IMG/VR virus record: IMGVR_UViG_3300025132_000021
Span: 62,001-126,000 of that record
Reading direction: 5' to 3' (one strand)
DNA from: a virus
Length of the DNA stretch: 64,000 nt
Shown: positions 17,638-24,809 of the stretch, piece after piece
How positions within the stretch are numbered: the first letter of the stretch is position 1
How the letters are laid out: each line of letters starts with the position of its first letter
The notes under the pieces: model-generated
Seen by the model: the letters and a program-made list of their open reading frames with translations, nothing else
What the model was told of the DNA's origin: nothing
Databases searched by the model: none
Made by a program: the position numbers and the translations under genes

Positions 17638-18177
17638 ATGAACATTAAAGGAATGCTAATTAACAAATACACAGTCGGCGGTAGCCTTCTGTTAGTCGGT
17701 GCTGGATTCTTCAGCACTCGTTTTACTGACGCTCTATCTTACCAACTCTTTACCTTGCCATCGGGAATCCCAATGATTGGCGGTGCATCCGTCACTGTTG
17801 GCCGTGTCGCAGGTTTAGTCCCACTAAGTCTCGGAATCGCTTTCCTACTAAGTGAAGCACGACCTATCACCAGTCGTATTCCAGTAGTAGACCGTGTAGC
17901 CGCAATTGCAGACAACCTCGTTAGCGAGATTTCTGAACCAGTTTCCACTGAAGCCTCCACCATGGGCGCAGAAGAACTTGAAGCAGAAACCGTAGACCAC
18001 ATCAACCCTACTGAAGTTGCAGAAGACTCCGAAACAGAATCTTTTGAAGCAGAAGGTGGAAAGATGAAGTGGACTGATGCAGTTTCTAAGGCTCGCAAAG
18101 ACCTCGGAATTACTGGATTTACCCCTGTTAAGAAGGGAACTCCTCTTTACAACAAAGCCAAGTCATACACTGCTTGA
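17638..18177 (+). CDS. Two-helix membrane protein with C-terminal KKGT basic module
   Basis: 179 residues: two hydrophobic segments (about 13-27 and 52-72), an acidic linker with MGAEELEAE and FEAEGG, then a terminal basic helix-turn module, about residues 145-179 (WTDAVSKARKDLG, KKGTPLYNKA). Short W..A...AR..LG..GF..KKGT.LY modules of this kind are familiar from giant-virus proteins. The FEAE just before the module would let a protease release the basic peptide, which could condense DNA. That is inference. Confidence 0.75.
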   Translation: MNIKGMLINKYTVGGSLLLVGAGFFSTRFTDALSYQLFTLPSGIPMIGGASVTVGRVAGLVPLSLGIAFLLSEARPITSRIPVVDRVAAIADNLVSEISEPVSTEASTMGAEELEAETVDHINPTEVAEDSETESFEAEGGKMKWTDAVSKARKDLGITGFTPVKKGTPLYNKAKSYTA

Positions 18178-18185
18178 ACTTAAAA

Positions 18186-18195
18186 GTTTAATCAT
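18186..18195 (+). promoter_or_regulatory. TATA-type promoter with small inverted repeat
   Basis: GTTTAATCAT 29 nt before the ATG at 18216. An AACC-GTA-GGTT inverted repeat (18198-18208) lies between the TATA and the start and might be an operator. Confidence 0.5.
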
Positions 18196-18215
18196 TGAAC
18201 CGTAGGTTGAATCTT

Positions 18216-18311
18216 ATGGTTCATAGACATTGGGACGATGAGCCTGAGCCAGAAATTACTTTAGGTCTATTACTGGTTATTATGATTTTCGTTTTGATTT
18301 CTTTTATCTAA
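18216..18311 (+). CDS. 31-residue single-pass membrane peptide
   Basis: Short acidic N-terminus (HWDDEPEPE) followed by one uninterrupted hydrophobic helix running to the stop codon. The stop is immediately followed by the first base of the tRNA. A promoter at the standard spacing supports it. It resembles the 26-residue peptide at 18425 in layout: acidic head, then helix. Confidence 0.55.
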   Translation: MVHRHWDDEPEPEITLGLLLVIMIFVLISFI

Positions 18312-18385
18312 GGGGTCGTAGTTTAATTTGGAAGAACAACTCGTTTGCGACGAGTAGGCTGGGAGTTCAAATCTCCCCGACTCCA
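18312..18385 (+). tRNA. tRNA-Ala (anticodon UGC)
   Basis: Full cloverleaf: acceptor GGGGTCG/CGACTCC with the alanine identity pair G3:U70, D stem GTTT/GAAC with GG in the loop, anticodon stem ACTCG/CGAGT with loop TTTGCGA (anticodon TGC), five-base variable region, and T stem GGGAG/CTCCC with loop TTCAAAT. Discriminator A73; CCA is not encoded. No intron. It sits directly behind a tiny membrane-protein gene and is probably co-transcribed with it. Confidence 0.92.
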
Positions 18386-18424
18386 TACTTAGTTTTATGT
18401 AGGTTATACTATGTATGATATACT

Positions 18425-18505
18425 ATGTATGACCCAGAGAATGACCAGTTCGGAGAAATTGGTGCTTTGTTTTTACTCTTTCTTATTATGGTGACCTTAC
18501 TATGA
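18425..18505 (+). CDS. 26-residue single-pass membrane peptide
   Basis: Acidic head (DPENDQFGE) then one hydrophobic helix ending at a TGA that overlaps the ATG of the next gene (ATGA). A TTTATGTAGG element lies 31 nt upstream. Translational coupling to the pyruvyltransferase-like gene is likely. Short length limits confidence. Confidence 0.5.
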   Translation: MYDPENDQFGEIGALFLLFLIMVTLL

Positions 18506-19392
18506 AATCAATTAGTTTGCATTGTTTTTTGGGTGAAAAACTCTACAAAGCAGAGGAAAAAGGCAACTTTGGTGATGAGATTTCCCCTATTATTGTGCAA
18601 AATCTTATAGGTTCTGACTATGATTTGAGATATAATGATGACAATTGTGATGAAAGATTGCTGGCAATAGGGTCATTATTGCATGATGCCCAACCAAATG
18701 ATTACATCTTTGGCACAGGTTTCGGTCTTGAAGATAACGATAAACTTTCAGAACTAAATGTTTGCGCTGTCCGAGGACCATTGTCTCGTGAAAAGTTATT
18801 AGAAATCGGTGTGGATTGTCCAGAAGTTTATGGAGATGCGGCTTTACTTTTACCTGATTATTATGAACCTAACTATCTTCCAAACTTAGAGGGAAAAATT
18901 GGTGTTGTCCCACATTGGACGACCTACCCACATTATGAGAAACTTTTAGCCAACTCTAAACAATTCTATTTTATCAACCCAACTAATTCATGGCAACAAG
19001 TTATTGATGAAATCTATTCTTGCGATAAAATCGTATCTCAAGCATTACATGGTTTGATTTGTGCTGACGCTTACCAAACTCCTAATGTTTGGTTAGAGGA
19101 AAATATCTGGGCTTGTGTTTGTGGCAAACTTAGTGTAGATTCAGTCCTTAATCCTATTGAACCTCAACCACCTTGCTCATGCGGGTGGAACTACCATTCC
19201 ATAGGTAAAAATCTACCATTCCATAATGGAAACTTTAAGTTTTTAGATTACTTAGCCAGTCAAAACCGAGAAGTATCTCCTATTTCCCACCTACGGGAAG
19301 CCATCGGTGCAGATTACTATGAAGATGGAAACCAAATAGACTTAGAATTATTAAGAAACTCCTTTCCATTTGGTCAAAATACAAACCTTTAA
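18502..19392 (+). CDS. Polysaccharide pyruvyltransferase-family protein
   Basis: 296 residues. Segments typical of the family: NFGDEISP near the N-terminus, VRGPLSREKL (near 96), the VYGDAALLLP nucleotide/sugar-binding region (near 111-121), and a C-terminal SQALHGLICADAYQTP stretch. Family members transfer pyruvate, or act as sugar-modifying transferases, on cell-surface glycans. With the GT2 enzyme at 22486 it suggests the virus modifies a glycan, either on its capsid or on the host surface. Its C-terminus forms the next promoter. Confidence 0.75.
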   Translation: MKSISLHCFLGEKLYKAEEKGNFGDEISPIIVQNLIGSDYDLRYNDDNCDERLLAIGSLLHDAQPNDYIFGTGFGLEDNDKLSELNVCAVRGPLSREKLLEIGVDCPEVYGDAALLLPDYYEPNYLPNLEGKIGVVPHWTTYPHYEKLLANSKQFYFINPTNSWQQVIDEIYSCDKIVSQALHGLICADAYQTPNVWLEENIWACVCGKLSVDSVLNPIEPQPPCSCGWNYHSIGKNLPFHNGNFKFLDYLASQNREVSPISHLREAIGADYYEDGNQIDLELLRNSFPFGQNTNL

Positions 19393-19396
19393 GTAG
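19387..19396 (+). promoter_or_regulatory. TATA-type promoter for the first capsid-like operon
   Basis: ACCTTTAAGTAGTC; 30 nt downstream is the ATG of a seven-codon ORF (19418), and the first capsid-like gene starts 81 nt downstream. Confidence 0.8.
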
Positions 19397-19417
19397 TCAA
19401 AAAGTCCAATTAGTATT

Positions 19418-19441
19418 ATGAGCAACCATGTGTTGTTCTAA
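19418..19441 (+). CDS. Seven-residue leader peptide (MSNHVLF) upstream of the capsid-like gene
   Basis: The ATG is exactly 30 nt after the TATA element, where leaderless genes begin here. Seven sense codons then TAA, followed by an A-rich leader and GGAG before the capsid-like ORF. It could be a regulatory leader ORF or a loading site for leaderless initiation, or the ATG could be fortuitous. Confidence 0.4.
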   Translation: MSNHVLF

Positions 19442-19468
19442 AACCAAAAAAAATGGAGAATGAAAAAT

Positions 19469-20161
19469 ATGAGTATGAGAAGCCAAGTATATGAATGGTC
19501 AAACCTCGCACCATCTGGACAAGAGTTCACTCTACGAAGAACAACTGCTGACTTGCCAAAGGCATTGACAGCAAATCGTGAGTATGACTTGTTTATTGGA
19601 GGCGTTGGATTGAACATTACCAAGCCAGCAGAAACGACCGCAACACAGTTTATTGTGATTGAAGATATTGCGTGCAGCCCAACCCTAAACGGTGCTGTCC
19701 AAATCCGAATCAACACAACTGACTACTTCCAGAACCCTGATGTTACCGATATGGTCGGTATCCCGGGACTGGCAAGCCCTTACCCTCGTGGCGCACCAGC
19801 AACAGTCAATTTGGCTGCTGCAACTGTCGGCGCAGGAATCGTAGATTCAGACAACATCCTAAAGTCTTTTGACCTTTACCCAGATGTTTATGTCCTACCG
19901 GGTCAGACTTTCCAGATTCTTTACACACCTCTTGAATCCAGTCTTGTTGGTGGCGCAGGTTCAACTGCGGTAGTCTCTGCATTCATCAAATACACACTAT
20001 ATGATGGACCAGACGCTCTTATTGCTAACAAACTTTTGGAACTTGGTGTCACCATCAACCCAAACAATGTTGATTGGTATAAGCGAAGTCTAATTGAACA
20101 ACAACAACGCTCTGCTGCTGCTTCTGCGGCTGCTATGGCTGCAACCAACGGAGGTGTCTGA
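19469..20161 (+). CDS. Capsid-like protein 1 (probable single jelly-roll major capsid protein)
   Basis: 230 residues from the ATG at 19469 (GGAG 10 bases upstream; N-terminus MSMRSQVYEW identical in pattern to the next gene). Four paralogues in this window share QVYEW, FIGG-G-NI, FVVIED, R-I-TT-YF-NPD, PGLASPYPRG, DVYVLPGQ and the C-terminal YTLYDGPDALIANKLLE plus NPxNVDWYKRSL. The all-beta central part, size, tandem pairing and presence of an A32-like ATPase fit single jelly-roll capsid proteins of internal-membrane archaeal viruses, such as the VP4/VP7 pair of sphaerolipoviruses. That assignment is inference. A long leader and strong signals suggest high expression. Confidence 0.75.
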   Translation: MSMRSQVYEWSNLAPSGQEFTLRRTTADLPKALTANREYDLFIGGVGLNITKPAETTATQFIVIEDIACSPTLNGAVQIRINTTDYFQNPDVTDMVGIPGLASPYPRGAPATVNLAAATVGAGIVDSDNILKSFDLYPDVYVLPGQTFQILYTPLESSLVGGAGSTAVVSAFIKYTLYDGPDALIANKLLELGVTINPNNVDWYKRSLIEQQQRSAAASAAAMAATNGGV

Positions 20162-20162
20162 A

Positions 20163-20849
20163 ATGAGTATGCGAAGTCAAGTATATGAATGGGACGCTGG
20201 CCGTGGAACTAACCAAGTTCAAGCAGCCGAAGCAGGACAAAGAATCAGTATTTTTATCGGCGGATTCGGTAACAACATTACCAAGCCTGCTGAAACCACT
20301 GCAACCGAGTTCGTTGTTATTGAAGATATTGCTGTAACCCCTACACTATCTATTGGTGTAGATGCAACAGCAGGTGCGGCTGTCACAGGTCTTGCTGATG
20401 GTTCAGTTCGTGGTCTACTTTACAACAGCGTTCAGGGTGTCGCAGGTCCTCGTGCCTACACTCAAGTTCGTATCAACACCACTGATTACTTCTTGAACCC
20501 TGACAATGTGCCAAACGACGGTATTCCGGGAACTGCTTCCCCATACCCACGAAGTATCAACTTCCAGCCTTCGTTCAACCTATACCCTGATGTATATGTT
20601 CTACCGGGTCAAGTTTGGGATGTTATCGTAACCTTCTACAACGCACTTGGTCTTGGAGATGCTGCTACTGGCGCACCTCTGGCTGGCACAACCAATGTTG
20701 TCGCTACTAACCAATTGCAGTGTTTCGTGAAATACACTCTGTATGACGGACCTGATGCACTCATCGCTAACAAGTTGTTGGAGATGGGTATTTCCATCAA
20801 CCCCGGAAATGTAGACTGGTATAAGCGAAGCCTTCTTGCTTCACAGTAA
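20163..20849 (+). CDS. Capsid-like protein 2 (paralogue of the preceding gene)
   Basis: 228 residues from the ATG at 20163, one base after the previous TGA, with GGAGGT 8 bases upstream; the frame extends upstream but the shared MSMRSQVYEW N-terminus fixes the start. Shares the YEW, FIGGFGNNITKPAE, FVVIEDI, RINTTDYF, DVYVLPGQ and YTLYDGPDAL motifs with protein 1 but has a different central insertion (about residues 65-90). Adjacent diverged copies suggest a heteromeric capsid lattice or hexon/penton split. Confidence 0.75.
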   Translation: MSMRSQVYEWDAGRGTNQVQAAEAGQRISIFIGGFGNNITKPAETTATEFVVIEDIAVTPTLSIGVDATAGAAVTGLADGSVRGLLYNSVQGVAGPRAYTQVRINTTDYFLNPDNVPNDGIPGTASPYPRSINFQPSFNLYPDVYVLPGQVWDVIVTFYNALGLGDAATGAPLAGTTNVVATNQLQCFVKYTLYDGPDALIANKLLEMGISINPGNVDWYKRSLLASQ

Positions 20850-20878
20850 GTGTAGGACGCTGAAACCAACGAGCCGTT

Positions 20879-20928
20879 AGGCTTGTGGCCGAGGTATTGC
20901 CGAAAGGCTACCAATGAAGCCACAGCCT
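20879..20928 (+). ncRNA. Structured RNA element downstream of the capsid-like genes
   Basis: Nested stems: AGGC (20879-20882) with GCCT (20925-20928), TGTGGC (20884-20889) with GCCACA (20919-20924), GGTA (20893-20896) with TACC (20909-20912), and GCC (20899-20901) with GGC (20906-20908) closing a GAAA tetraloop. It lies in the 106-base gap after the second capsid-like gene. Possibly a 3' stability, processing or termination element, or a cis regulator of the following operon. Confidence 0.6.
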
Positions 20929-20955
20929 GATGTGCGCTCTAAGGGAGTAGATGTC

Positions 20956-21174
20956 ATGCGTAGGCTGTTAAAGGATGTTATCGTTGTCGGCACAGCACTT
21001 TTTGTGTTAGGCACATGGATGACTTCGCACCACAGTCATAAGGTAATAACACAGGAACACCCTGAACATAAAGTTCGGGACTTCTTGATTTACACTTGTG
21101 TCGGTATTGCGTTAATCACCGTGGGCAGCAACATGATGACTGATGGGTTCGTTAGCAGACTCCGAGGAGATTAG
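20956..21174 (+). CDS. Two-helix membrane protein A (tandem paralogue pair)
   Basis: 72 residues from the ATG at 20956, with GGGAG upstream; the earlier in-frame ATG at 20914 lies inside the structured element and is rejected. Two helices (about 8-22 and 44-62) with a His-rich loop (SHHSHK) between them and the pattern VG..L...GSN...G..S.L at the end, which is repeated in the next gene. Confidence 0.7.
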   Translation: MRRLLKDVIVVGTALFVLGTWMTSHHSHKVITQEHPEHKVRDFLIYTCVGIALITVGSNMMTDGFVSRLRGD

Positions 21175-21175
21175 T

Positions 21176-21376
21176 ATGACCGTCAAGAATAGTTCACTAT
21201 TGATTGGCGGTGTTATGTTTCTCACAGGGTTTGTTTTAACAACTTATCATGTGTCGTATCTGATGGACCCTCAACGAAGTGCGCTAAAACACCTCGTCTG
21301 GGCGATAGTAGGCGTAGGTTTGTTCCAAATTGGTTCAAACTTAACTGCCAGTGGAATCCATGATAAGTTGTCTTAG
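21176..21376 (+). CDS. Two-helix membrane protein B (tandem paralogue pair)
   Basis: 66 residues, ATG at 21176 directly after the previous TAG and preceded by GAGGAG. It aligns with the preceding protein over its full length: first helix with G...FL.G...T..H, a 13-15 residue loop, then HL...VGVGL...GSN...G...KL. A recent tandem duplication that has diverged. Confidence 0.72.
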   Translation: MTVKNSSLLIGGVMFLTGFVLTTYHVSYLMDPQRSALKHLVWAIVGVGLFQIGSNLTASGIHDKLS

Positions 21377-21387
21377 GTGTTGTTCAC

Positions 21388-21843
21388 ATGAGCATCTTTG
21401 ATGTAGATAAGTATTTTATTGTCAAAGATTGGGGCATTAACCCTTACGACCCAGATTCAACATGGGACGGATTGAAAAGCCTTCAGTTAAAAGAATTGAT
21501 GCGACTTGCTAAATCATTAACTGATGTTGATGGAGGCATGAAAAGCAACTACGAATCTTACAAAGAAAAGGATTCCTATGCGAAGCGAGACACACTCGTA
21601 GGTTGGATTATGGGTTTAATTTACTTTAATGATGTAAATTATTTCCACGACAAATTGAGTTCTCCGAAAGGATTTCTTGCACCCAGCCATCCTTTTGTAA
21701 TGTCTTTTGTTGAGTATTTTGTGCTGAACTATCAACGACCCACCCAGATTCTTAACTGTTCTGATGCCTTTTTAGTAAGTATGATGCGTCGTTATGGTGG
21801 AGGCAAATGGATTATTGCTCACAAGAAATATGGTGATGCTTAA
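21388..21843 (+). CDS. Hypothetical soluble protein
   Basis: 151 residues, aromatic and Lys/Asp-rich, mostly helical by appearance, no membrane segment and no recognised motif. Its TAA shares one base with the next ATG (TAATG), so it is translationally coupled to the following unknown. Confidence 0.72.
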   Translation: MSIFDVDKYFIVKDWGINPYDPDSTWDGLKSLQLKELMRLAKSLTDVDGGMKSNYESYKEKDSYAKRDTLVGWIMGLIYFNDVNYFHDKLSSPKGFLAPSHPFVMSFVEYFVLNYQRPTQILNCSDAFLVSMMRRYGGGKWIIAHKKYGDA

Positions 21844-22463
21844 TGAATCCAGAGATATTTCAATCGCTACGACAGGCTCGTATTCTTAATTGGACTTATT
21901 TTGCTCACATAGAACAATTTATCCGTGCCAATCTTGAAGATTTTAAGAATCTTTACACTGATAGATACTGGCGTGCCAAAATGACAGACGAAGACCGCAA
22001 AATGGCGAGCCATCCAAATCGTGGATACAGATGGATACCTAATTATTTAGAGAAACAGCGTTCAGAATTACAAGAAAAACTTTTAGATTATGTAGTTGGA
22101 CCTGATAATTATGAAAGCGGTTTGTGGAGTAGTTCTAAGTTTTGTTATAGTTGTGGAGTTACACAAGAAGACCGCAACGATTTCTTAAGAGATATGAACG
22201 AATGCTTAAAAAGCAAATCTACGAAAACCCCTCCCGACGCATTTCTCACAGGCTTAGGTGTTTTAGAATATAAAAGGATAAGAAGTGCGTGTTTCCAAGA
22301 AACTTCTACTAAATATGACCCTAAAGTTTCTCTTAGTATGAGCGAAGAAAGGTGGGAAATGGGTTCAATTCCATTTGCGGCTACTATGAATTATGGTTTT
22401 TGTAGTGGTTGTTGGGACGATATTAAAAAACAGAGTCAAGAACTAATCCGAAGGTTTAAGTAG
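21843..22463 (+). CDS. Hypothetical protein with paired cysteines
   Basis: 206 residues, basic, with CYSC (near 101-104) and CSGC (near 187-190) pairs that could form one zinc site, and a long helical N-terminal part. It ends RRFK-stop inside the promoter of the glycosyltransferase gene. Not recognised. Confidence 0.72.
   Translation: MNPEIFQSLRQARILNWTYFAHIEQFIRANLEDFKNLYTDRYWRAKMTDEDRKMASHPNRGYRWIPNYLEKQRSELQEKLLDYVVGPDNYESGLWSSSKFCYSCGVTQEDRNDFLRDMNECLKSKSTKTPPDAFLTGLGVLEYKRIRSACFQETSTKYDPKVSLSMSEERWEMGSIPFAATMNYGFCSGCWDDIKKQSQELIRRFK
22454..22463 (+). promoter_or_regulatory. TATA-type promoter overlapping upstream stop codon
   Basis: GGTTTAAGTAGG, first T 31 nt before the ATG at 22486. 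Confidence 0.75.
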
Positions 22464-22485
22464 GTATCAACGCATAGTTAGCATA

Positions 22486-23373
22486 ATGTTTGATGTTATC
22501 GTCCCTACTTACAAAGTTTCTACCGAGTTCCTGAAACCTTGTTTAGACTCTATCTTGAATCAAAACTTTACAGATTGGCACTGTTGGATTGCAGATGGCA
22601 CACCCGAAGACGATGCTACTTACCAGCCCATGATGGACTTAATAGCAAACTATCCTGCGGATAGATTTACTTATCTGCGCCAATCGGGTCGTGGAGTTTC
22701 TCAAGCCCGAAACGAGGCTATTGCTCAAGGCACACAGCCCTTTATTGCTACTTTAGATGGTGATGATTTGTGGTATCCAGAACACTTAACTTGGATGGTA
22801 GAAGCGATTGAATCTACTACGGACGACCATGTTTTGTGGTGGGCAGGTGCAGATGCTCTCATAGAAATGATTTCAATGAAAACAGGAAACCATTATCAGA
22901 ACCGAGGCATTATTGGCTGGTTTGAAGATTACTCAAAGGTTCGTCCTGAAGATTTACATTTCTTTTTACGAGGCAACCCAGTTATTCCTTCCAACACAGT
23001 TTGTCGTCGTAATCGTTTTGAAACCGTTGGAGGCTACGATGAAGTCTTACAAATTGGAGAAGATACTGATTTATACACTCGTATGATTGCATGGGGTGAA
23101 CCCTACCGAGGCCATCAAATTGATGCTGTTTCAGGTTATCATGGTTGTGGACCACATCAAACTACTCAATTTGGTTCACAAAGTTCTGCGGCTCATGGTC
23201 GTAATGAAGACGAGTTAAAATCCGAGTTTATTAAACAGAAACTATACTGGTATGGCAAAAATAATGAAATGCCTGAATGTCCCGAAGGCGTAGACCCTGA
23301 TTATTGGTTCTGGTTAATAGATTCTGTGAACAACCGATTTAAGGATAACCTAATGTTTGAGATTCAGGGATAA
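22486..23373 (+). CDS. Family 2 glycosyltransferase
   Basis: 295 residues. GT-A fold signatures: N-terminal VIVPTYKVS (4-12), LDSILNQ (20-26), SQARNEAI (72-79) and the DxD-type metal-binding motif DGDD (91-94). Length is normal for a cytosolic GT2 enzyme transferring a nucleotide-activated sugar. With the pyruvyltransferase-like gene at 18502 it flanks the capsid-like genes, so a role in glycosylating virion or host surface structures is inferred. No membrane segment. Confidence 0.85.
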   Translation: MFDVIVPTYKVSTEFLKPCLDSILNQNFTDWHCWIADGTPEDDATYQPMMDLIANYPADRFTYLRQSGRGVSQARNEAIAQGTQPFIATLDGDDLWYPEHLTWMVEAIESTTDDHVLWWAGADALIEMISMKTGNHYQNRGIIGWFEDYSKVRPEDLHFFLRGNPVIPSNTVCRRNRFETVGGYDEVLQIGEDTDLYTRMIAWGEPYRGHQIDAVSGYHGCGPHQTTQFGSQSSAAHGRNEDELKSEFIKQKLYWYGKNNEMPECPEGVDPDYWFWLIDSVNNRFKDNLMFEIQG

Positions 23374-23377
23374 TGAA

Positions 23378-23387
23378 CCTTAAGTAA
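23378..23387 (+). promoter_or_regulatory. TATA-type promoter
   Basis: ACCTTAAGTAAGTCCT, TATA-equivalent base 31 nt before the ATG at 23410. The same AAGTAAGTCCTACA variant precedes the gene at 43848. Confidence 0.7.
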
Positions 23388-23409
23388 GTCCTACAATCTA
23401 TGCTATGCT

Positions 23410-24771
23410 ATGAGCCGAATTGAAATAGAAACTCCTATCGGGCCAATTAGTGCCGATTTAGACAACCTAAGCGAAGATTTATCCTACCTACTAAGTAAGG
23501 TCAAGAAAACAGACAAAATTGATGAATCAACTTTGGCTTTCTTAGGTATTGCTCGTGATGATGATAGCGTGGCCGTAGAGTCTAAGAGAACCTACTATCA
23601 CGATAGGTCTTATGTGTTTTGGATGGATGCTATGCTCACAGTTTTAGAAAAAGATTACCGAATTGTTAAAACTGAAAATTACAATTACGGCAACAACAAA
23701 ACCGCACCTATTTGGTTTGATGAAAAAGTAGGAGATAAAACTATTAAAGTTCCACACAAATTAGTGATGTTTGTAGAGTCTAAAACCAATGATGAAAGAT
23801 TTGTTATTACTTTCTCACCATTTGACGAGTTTGAAATTGATATGTGTTTTCAATTCCGTAGTGATAATGATTTTAATTACACAACTTTCTGGGAATCAGT
23901 AGAAAGTTATTTCTATACAGAAGGCTTGCTCAAGAATGCTCACTTTTCAGCCGATTTCAAATTATTAGATACTGAAACTTTTACATGGAATCACATGGTT
24001 ATCAAAGATACTCACCGCCGTAGTCTGGAAAGAAACTTAGTAAGGTTTATTGATTCCGTAGAACTTTTCCAAAGCAAAGGACTTCGTGGTAGTCGTGGAG
24101 TTTTGCTTGCTGGACCACCCGGAACTGGTAAAACTTTGACTTGTAAGGTTTTAATGAGCGAAATTGATGCCACAGTGCTATATGTGGCTCGTGATGCTAT
24201 CCAAAATGTAGGACAAATCACAGAACTTTACAAAATGGCACGCCGTTTTGCACCTGCAATCGTTATCTTAGAAGATATTGACACGCTTGGAGGATTGGGT
24301 CGTGATGAAGGCGACCACCCGCTACTTGGAGAGTTCCTTAACTGTTTAGCAGGAGTAGAAGAAAACAATGGAGTAGTTACTTTGGCAACTACTAATCATC
24401 CTGAAAAACTTGATTGGGCATTGACAGACCGACCCGGTAGATTTGATGTTAGAATTACTTTTGATTATCCAGATTCAGACCATCGGTTAGCGATTCTGGA
24501 GAAGTATCTTGAACCATTTAACACCAAAAAACTCAACCTCAAGAAGATTATTAAGCGAACCGAAAAGTTTTCAGGTGCTTATCTACAAGAGTTGGTTCAA
24601 TCTGCCTTTATGTTAGCCCATGAAGAATGTGGTTATTGTTCTGAACCTCAAATTACTTTAACTCATTTGGAACAAGCCATGGAACTTTTAGAATCCCAAC
24701 GACGAAAAGTTAGCCGTGAAAAGAACCTAAGTTATGGTGATGAAGTTACTATTGAAGAACTGTATAACTAA
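23410..24771 (+). CDS. AAA+ ATPase
   Basis: 453 residues. The C-terminal half is a classical AAA module: Walker A GPPGTGKT (235-242), Walker B VILEDID (285-291), sensor region ATTNHPE and the PGRFD second-region arginine segment. The N-terminal 200 residues form an unrecognised substrate or adaptor domain. The AAA part resembles the Cdc48/FtsH/BCS1 group rather than MCM or RFC. Likely an unfoldase or remodeller; it could act with the VWA protein, though that is speculative because they are not adjacent. Confidence 0.87.
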   Translation: MSRIEIETPIGPISADLDNLSEDLSYLLSKVKKTDKIDESTLAFLGIARDDDSVAVESKRTYYHDRSYVFWMDAMLTVLEKDYRIVKTENYNYGNNKTAPIWFDEKVGDKTIKVPHKLVMFVESKTNDERFVITFSPFDEFEIDMCFQFRSDNDFNYTTFWESVESYFYTEGLLKNAHFSADFKLLDTETFTWNHMVIKDTHRRSLERNLVRFIDSVELFQSKGLRGSRGVLLAGPPGTGKTLTCKVLMSEIDATVLYVARDAIQNVGQITELYKMARRFAPAIVILEDIDTLGGLGRDEGDHPLLGEFLNCLAGVEENNGVVTLATTNHPEKLDWALTDRPGRFDVRITFDYPDSDHRLAILEKYLEPFNTKKLNLKKIIKRTEKFSGAYLQELVQSAFMLAHEECGYCSEPQITLTHLEQAMELLESQRRKVSREKNLSYGDEVTIEELYN

Positions 24772-24778
24772 GAGTAAT

Positions 24779-24788
24779 CTTTAAGTAT
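24779..24788 (+). promoter_or_regulatory. TATA-type promoter
   Basis: AATCTTTAAGTATCAGG, first T 30 nt before the ATG at 24810, which therefore outranks the in-frame GTG at 24792. Confidence 0.82.
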
Positions 24789-24809
24789 CAGGTGCGCCAA
24801 CCTTTTAGC

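Noticed and set aside
20914-20955. Earlier in-frame start of the two-helix membrane protein A
   Set aside because: Lies within the GAAA-capped hairpin; the ATG at 20956 has GGGAG upstream and gives a better match to its paralogue.
24792-24809. GTG start of the 24810 protein
   Set aside because: Only 12 nt from the TATA element; the ATG at 24810 has the exact 30-nt spacing.
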